NCBI GenBank assembly: GCA_006227775.1 | Contig: SBFV01000435.1 | Span: 1-9,894, forward strand | Length of the DNA stretch: 9,894 nucleotides | Direction of reading: 5' to 3' | Origin: Gammaproteobacteria bacterium | GTDB lineage: Bacteria > Pseudomonadota > Gammaproteobacteria > Chromatiales > Chromatiaceae | Made by a program: the position numbers and the translations under genes | Notes under the pieces: generated by a model | What the model was told of the DNA's origin: nothing | Database searches by the model: none | What the model saw: only the letters and a program-made list of their open reading frames with translations | Part shown: positions 7,173 through 9,894 of the stretch, in pieces | Numbering within the stretch: position 1 is the stretch's first letter | Layout of the letters: each line of letters starts with the position of its first letter

Positions 7173-8008
7173 GTGAGGTCTTTAGCCATGTTTTCAGGGT
7201 GTTCAGGGCGAGGCTCGGCCGCGACCGGGTCCGGGACGACTGCCCGGCGAAAGCGGTGGCTGAAGCCGGGGTCGTAGAGTTTGGACGGGCGCAGTTCCGG
7301 CCAGTGGCGCGCCCCCAGGGTGGGGCTGACGATGACCATGGCCTGGCTGTGGATGCCCGCGGCGCGGCAGCGGTCGCGGATGTCGGCCAATGCCCCCCTG
7401 ACGATGACCTCCTCTCCCGGCCAGCTCGCCTTGTGGACCACCAGGACCGGGGCCTCGTCCGGCCAGCCTGCCGCGCGCAGTTCGGCCTGGATCTCCCGCA
7501 GCAGGGTGATGGAGAGGAAGATGCACAGGGTGCAGCGATGGCGCGCCAGTTCCGCCAGGGACTCGCCGGGGGGCATGGGGGTGCGGCCCGCCACCCGGGT
7601 GAGGATGACGGTCTGGGTCAGCTCCGGCAGGGTCAGGCTCTCCACCGCCGCCGCCGCCGAGGCCAGGGCCGAGGAAATGCCGGGCACCACCCCGACCTCA
7701 ATCCCGGCGGCGTCCAGGGGGCGGACCATCTCGATCAGGGCCCCGTAGAGCGCCGGGTCCCCGGTTTGCAGGCGCACCACGCACTCGTGGCGGCCGGCCT
7801 GGTCGATGAGCCAGGCGACGATAGCGTCCAGGTCCATCTCCTTGGAGTCGGCGACCGCGCACTCGGGCCTGGCCCAGCGCAGGGCGGTCGCCGATACCAG
7901 AGAGCCGGCGTAGAGGATGGCCCCGGCGCGGGCGACCAGGTCCCGACCACGGACCGTGATCAGATCGGGATCACCCGGACCCGCGCCGACGAACCAGACC
8001 TTAGCCAT
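7169..8008 (-). CDS. cobM: Precorrin-4/cobalt-precorrin-4 C11-methyltransferase (CobM/CbiF)
   Basis: A SAM-dependent methylase of the corrin/uroporphyrin superfamily that adds the C11 methyl group. The 279-residue protein begins MAKVWFVGAGPGDPDLIT, typical of CobM/CbiF, and continues with YAGSLV (33-38), RLQTGDPALYGA (79-90), VVPGISSALASAA (107-119) and ILTRVAGRTPMP. A proline- and arginine-rich tail of about 25 residues at the C-terminus (from FSHRFRRAV) goes past the usual fold. The ATG at 8008 lies directly before the glycine motif; GGGA about 15 nt upstream is the only weak ribosome-site candidate. The stop overlaps the cbiX start. It lies 142 nt after the cbiM stop; that gap shows no gene and only a weak GC hairpin near 8021-8044. 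Confidence 0.95.
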   Translation of the reverse strand: MAKVWFVGAGPGDPDLITVRGRDLVARAGAILYAGSLVSATALRWARPECAVADSKEMDLDAIVAWLIDQAGRHECVVRLQTGDPALYGALIEMVRPLDAAGIEVGVVPGISSALASAAAAVESLTLPELTQTVILTRVAGRTPMPPGESLAELARHRCTLCIFLSITLLREIQAELRAAGWPDEAPVLVVHKASWPGEEVIVRGALADIRDRCRAAGIHSQAMVIVSPTLGARHWPELRPSKLYDPGFSHRFRRAVVPDPVAAEPRPEHPENMAKDLT

Positions 8009-8150
8009 GCCGGGTCAGGTCCCTGCCCGGAGGCGGGAGGGGAGAGGCATGCCTGCTGGTCACGGCACTGGCTGGCCCCGGGCGGTCGCGCCAAGGGAGA
8101 GCGGCTTGACCGCAATTGGTAGATCCCGACATGGGTTGGGTCCGGATCCT

Positions 8151-8804
8151 TCAGGCCAGCCGCAGCGCGCCGACGTTGAAGCAGGTGGCAACCAAAGGCT
8201 GGTCTTCGAAGCGCTTGAGCAACCGCAGGGCGCCATAAGTCACCAGGGGCTCGACAGCAACGATGGCCAGGTAGGAGGCAGCGAAGGTGGCCCAGGCGGC
8301 AAAGGGAGTGGCGACCTCGGCGAGCGCCAGCCAGAAACCGACCATGAGGGTGACGCCGCTGTAATAGGCGGCATCCAGCTTGACGATAGTCGCCCAGCGG
8401 ATGCGCTTACCCTGAGCGGCATCGCGCAGGCGGCGGCCCAGGCCGTAGTGCACCGCCAGCAGGGGCAGGATCAGGGACAGGGAGTTGACCGCCAGGTGGG
8501 GCAGATCGATGGGGTCAAAGATCAGGCCCTGCAACAGCAGGCCCAGGGCGAAGCCGTACAGGGTCGGCAGGAAGCCCAGGGTCAGGTACATGGCCATGGC
8601 CCCGACGAAGTGCAACTCCGAGGGTCCCACTGACAGATGGTAGCCCTGCATGAAGACCGAGAAAAAGAGGGCGGCCAGCAGGGTGCGGATCAGGTCCGCC
8701 GGCTGCCGGATCAGTCCCCGGGCATAAAAGCCCAACAGGCCGAGGGCCGAGACGTTGGCGATCAGCACCTTGGCGGGTGCGACGAGGCCGGGTTCGATAT
8801 GCAT
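8151..8804 (-). CDS. cbiM: CbiM-like energy-coupling-factor permease, probable cobalt uptake
   Basis: A 217-residue hydrophobic inner-membrane protein of the CbiM/NikM family, the substrate-binding part of cobalt or nickel transporters of the energy-coupling type. It starts MHIEPGLVAPAK. In the family Met1 and His2 form part of the metal site, and the later His in SELHFVGA (residue 65) sits where the third ligand is expected. Six or so membrane segments can be seen (about 12-30, 40-58, 63-96, 103-122, 148-165, 170-192). The variant start HIEPG differs from the common HIMEG or HIPDG. No CbiN, CbiQ or ATPase CbiO gene is in view, so how it is powered is unclear. The start at 8804 has GGAG eight nt upstream; a longer TTG frame from 9074 would translate a repeat-rich leader and is rejected. 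First gene of the B12 block, so cobalt is the likely substrate. Confidence 0.87.
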   Translation of the reverse strand: MHIEPGLVAPAKVLIANVSALGLLGFYARGLIRQPADLIRTLLAALFFSVFMQGYHLSVGPSELHFVGAMAMYLTLGFLPTLYGFALGLLLQGLIFDPIDLPHLAVNSLSLILPLLAVHYGLGRRLRDAAQGKRIRWATIVKLDAAYYSGVTLMVGFWLALAEVATPFAAWATFAASYLAIVAVEPLVTYGALRLLKRFEDQPLVATCFNVGALRLA

Positions 8805-8812
8805 GGTGACTT

Positions 8813-8816
8813 CTCC
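8813..8816 (-). promoter_or_regulatory. Ribosome-binding site of the cbiM gene
   Basis: GGAG (in CCGGAGAAG on the minus strand) is eight nt before the ATG at 8804. It is among the strongest sites in the operon and decides the short start over the long TTG frame. Confidence 0.7.
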
Positions 8817-8824
8817 GGTGACTT

Positions 8825-8865
8825 GCCTCGGTTCGAGGCGGGGGGTGAGTGCCTCAAGCGAGGCA
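8825..8865 (-). repeat. Two adjacent hairpins with interchangeable arms before cbiM
   Basis: GCCTCG/CGAGGC (8825-8830 with 8834-8839, 3-nt loop) and TGCCTC/GAGGCA (8850-8855 with 8860-8865, 4-nt loop). Because both stems are built from GCCTC and GAGGC, the arm of one can also pair with the arm of the other. They lie 9 to 50 nt upstream of the cbiM ribosome site on the transcript. Neither is followed by a U run. Confidence 0.6.
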
Positions 8866-8913
8866 GAATGAGCCCGGTGATGACCCTGGTGGGGGTACAT
8901 GCGCGGACTTTCC

Positions 8914-9013
8914 GGGTCGGGTGGCGACTGCTGGGGGACGCCGTGAATCCATCCCTGGAGGCTTGACAACCGCATCCCTGCGGTTGACACCCCCGCCAGA
9001 CGCCACCCGACCC
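8914..9013. repeat. Long inverted repeat with nested hairpin, possible dispersed intergenic element
   Basis: GGGTCGGGTGGCG (8914-8926) and CGCCACCCGACCC (9001-9013) are perfect 13-bp arms 74 nt apart. Inside are GGGGG (8933-8937) facing CCCCC (8990-8994), and a perfect 8-bp hairpin CAACCGCA-tccc-TGCGGTTG (8967-8986). The minus-strand text GGGATGGATTCACGGCGTCC resembles a dispersed sequence I recall between genes of many gammaproteobacteria, so this is probably a copy of an intergenic repeat family. That match is from memory and unverified. Confidence 0.7.
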
Positions 9014-9059
9014 TCCCCGACCAGGCCGCTGCTGGCCGGGACTGGCATGTCGCCGACCT

Positions 9060-9117
9060 GCCCAACGTTGCCAATAGCCGGCGTAAATGGAGCGCAGCGG
9101 AATTCGCGTCCCTGTTG
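9060..9117. repeat. REP- or attC-like element downstream of the DUF2269 gene
   Basis: The minus strand reads AATTCCGCTGCGCTCCAT within a loose hairpin (GGACGCGAAT against ATTTACGCC) and ends in GTTGGGC (9060-9066), which fits the integron core GTTRRRY. The other end (CATCAAC, 9114-9120) fits RYYYAAC poorly and the outer arms do not pair. The 14-bp core agcgcagcggaatt (9091-9104) recurs at 9763-9776 on the other side of the DUF2269 gene. A REP-like repeat is the safer reading. Confidence 0.4.
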
Positions 9118-9126
9118 ATGGACTGG

Positions 9127-9714
9127 TCAGGGGTCCCGCTTCGCTTCCCCCCAGGGGTACAGCTTCGGGATAGAGAGTGTCAGTACCGTTGCGATGACAA
9201 CAGCAACGACGGTGCCGACCATAAACAGCGTCCAGCTCGTTGGCCGGATGGCGCCAAGCGCCACGATCAGGAACAGGATGGGCAGGTCGAGGAAATGTGT
9301 AAAGGTGGGAATGCCTTCGCCTCGGGCCTTCTCCAGCTCCGGCGTAATCGCGCCGGTCCGCAGAGCCTCTCTGGTGATTCGCCGCAGGCGCATGAAGTAA
9401 AGGCGGGTCACCGTATTGCCCTCAACAAATTCAAAGGCGAAGAGCACAACCATGCCGAGCAACCAAGGGACTTGCACGAAATTCCAACCGCCATGAAACT
9501 CGATGATCATCCAGGTTCCAGACGCCAGCAGTAGCAGGGCTCCTGGTACAACCAGTCCGTCGTAGAACACTGCTATGTTGCGCACGGCCTCCGCAAGCGC
9601 GTTAAGCTCACGAAGCTGTCTCGATCTCAGGTCGGACATCCATACTCCGATCAAGCCCGCTCCCATGAGGATAGCGCCGAGTAAATGTACGAACTTGAAG
9701 AGCGGGTAGTTCAT
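9127..9714 (-). CDS. DUF2269-type integral membrane protein
   Basis: A 195-residue protein with five hydrophobic segments at about residues 7-27, 53-72, 82-98, 141-156 and 161-182. It starts MNYPLFKFVHLLGAILMGAG, with a His in the first segment, and has GTWMIIEF in the second. This pattern fits the predicted membrane family DUF2269, whose function is unknown to me. The start at 9714 is supported by AGGAAGG six nt upstream. The gene is on the operon strand but 322 nt from cbiM, is less GC-rich than the B12 genes, and sits between structured repeats. It is therefore probably not part of corrin synthesis and may have arrived as a gene cassette. The membrane character is clear; the family name is moderately sure. 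Confidence 0.8.
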   Translation of the reverse strand: MNYPLFKFVHLLGAILMGAGLIGVWMSDLRSRQLRELNALAEAVRNIAVFYDGLVVPGALLLLASGTWMIIEFHGGWNFVQVPWLLGMVVLFAFEFVEGNTVTRLYFMRLRRITREALRTGAITPELEKARGEGIPTFTHFLDLPILFLIVALGAIRPTSWTLFMVGTVVAVVIATVLTLSIPKLYPWGEAKRDP

Positions 9715-9720
9715 AGTGGT

Positions 9721-9727
9721 CCTTCCT
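9721..9727 (-). promoter_or_regulatory. Ribosome-binding site of the DUF2269 gene
   Basis: AGGAAGG on the minus strand, six nt before the ATG at 9714 and two nt after the presumed end of the attC-like element. Such closeness is usual for first genes of integron cassettes. Confidence 0.75.
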
Positions 9728-9729
9728 GA

Positions 9730-9805
9730 GCCTCAACGCTGCAAATTAACAGACGCTTATGAAGCGCAGCGGAATTTCGGTCCGAATTAATTTGCCTTGT
9801 TAGCC
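9730..9805. mobile_element. attC-like integron recombination site
   Basis: A 76-bp imperfect palindrome. Perfect 9-bp arms GCAAATTAA (9741-9749) and TTAATTTGC (9787-9795) flank a 37-nt centre that can add CAGAC/GTCCG and CGCTT/AAGCG pairs. Outside them are GCCTCAAC (9730-9737) and GTTAGCC (9799-9805), which approach the RYYYAAC and GTTRRRY core boxes of integron attC sites with one or two mismatches. The stop of the upstream antitoxin frame lies inside it, and the next gene starts 16 nt after it, as in cassette arrays. The length is within the attC range. No integrase is in the window, so the assignment rests on structure alone. Confidence 0.55.
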
Positions 9806-9894
9806 GATTTATCTATTAATTGACCTTCTACGAATTTATGAAGAACGCTTGATACAAGAGTCTGATACGGCATACCCTTTTGTAACGCCCGTAC
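9787..9894 (-). CDS. Ribbon-helix-helix (CopG-type) antitoxin, C-terminal fragment cut by window edge
   Basis: The last 35 codons and the TAA stop (9789-9787) of a protein that continues beyond the right edge. The visible peptide has VRALQKGMPYQTLVSSVLHK followed by FVEGQL. This is the conserved end of small CopG/RHH antitoxins (COG5304-like), which bind DNA through an N-terminal ribbon and neutralise a partner toxin, often of the BrnT type. No toxin gene follows it here, so the partner would have to lie upstream, outside the window. The codons are AT-richer than those of the B12 genes, and the stop lies inside the attC-like element, which suits a toxin-antitoxin cassette. The family call rests on a remembered pattern (GMPYQTL..SVLHK). 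Confidence 0.8.
   Translation of the reverse strand, partial: VRALQKGMPYQTLVSSVLHKFVEGQLIDKSANKAN

Larger units (their letters stand above)
8805..9126 (-). promoter_or_regulatory. Structured gene-free region ahead of the cbiM operon
   Basis: These 322 nt between the DUF2269 gene and cbiM hold no credible gene. They contain, in transcription order, a repeat-like element at 9060-9117, a perfect 13-bp inverted repeat (9001-9013 with 8914-8926) enclosing an 8-bp hairpin, and two small hairpins just before the ribosome site. The operon promoter is expected here, but I see no convincing -35/-10 pair. I looked for the conserved B12 box and the core of a cobalamin riboswitch and did not recognise either, so B12 control through that RNA is not supported in this stretch. 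Confidence 0.5.

Noticed and set aside
8961..8990. Promoter suggested by TTGACA-like strings near 8964 and 8984.
   Set aside because: They are the flanks of the 8-bp hairpin, read on the plus strand, and have no matching -10 at the right distance.
8805..9074. N-terminal extension of the CbiM protein from a TTG at 9074.
   Set aside because: The added 90 residues translate the repeat-rich leader, and family members start at MHI, where a good ribosome site is present.
9060..9120. Second complete attC site after the DUF2269 gene.
   Set aside because: One core box (GTTGGGC) fits, but the opposite box is poor and the outer arms do not pair, so it is reported only as a REP- or attC-like repeat.
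8805..9126. Cobalamin riboswitch upstream of the operon.
   Set aside because: I did not find the B12 box or the conserved core; a GGCAGGTCGGC string near 9050-9060 is only a partial resemblance. A covariance search would settle it.

Overview
The window is GC-rich for most of its length. It carries a block of corrinoid (vitamin B12) biosynthesis genes, all on the minus strand and transcribed from right to left. The style suggests a high-GC gammaproteobacterium, possibly a purple sulfur bacterium of the Chromatiaceae. That guess rests on the hybrid cob/cbi gene set, the long His-rich CbiX and the type of intergenic repeat, not on a marker gene.

In order of transcription the block contains: a CbiM-type metal-uptake membrane protein (8804-8151); cobM/cbiF (8008-7169); cbiX, a sirohydrochlorin cobaltochelatase with a His-rich tail (7172-6132); cbiC/cobH (6113-5418); cbiD (5387-4020); a cbiE-cbiT fusion, i.e. 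a cobL type (4027-2663); cobI/cbiL (2512-1733); and cbiG (1736 to beyond the left edge). CbiX, CbiD and CbiG together mark the cobalt-early ('anaerobic') pathway. Cobalt enters sirohydrochlorin first (CbiX). The ring is then methylated at C20 (CbiL) and, after ring contraction, at C11 (CbiF). CbiG opens the lactone, CbiD methylates C1, CbiE/T methylate C5 and C15 and decarboxylate, and CbiC moves the C11 methyl to give cobyrinate. The C17 methyltransferase (CbiH/CobJ), the reductase CbiJ and the amidase CbiA are not in the window. CbiH could lie just past the left edge. Most junctions are 4-8 nt overlaps, so the genes probably form one translationally coupled operon.

The enzymes are ordinary in their cores, but several carry low-complexity additions built from short DNA repeats: a proline-rich insert of about 75 residues in CbiG, an NPxT repeat before cobI, RRET repeats at the end of CbiD, and an HQSG/His-rich tail on CbiX. 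A run of seven C at 6123-6129 sits where the cbiC start should overlap the cbiX stop. One base fewer would restore an ATG start.

The right end looks different. A 322-nt gene-free stretch (8805-9126) precedes the cbiM gene and holds several inverted repeats, including a perfect 13-bp pair. Beyond it are a DUF2269-type membrane protein (9714-9127), a 76-bp structured element resembling an integron attC site (9730-9805), and the last 35 codons of a ribbon-helix-helix (CopG-type) antitoxin that runs off the right edge. This AT-richer end has the look of mobile gene-cassette DNA next to the B12 operon.
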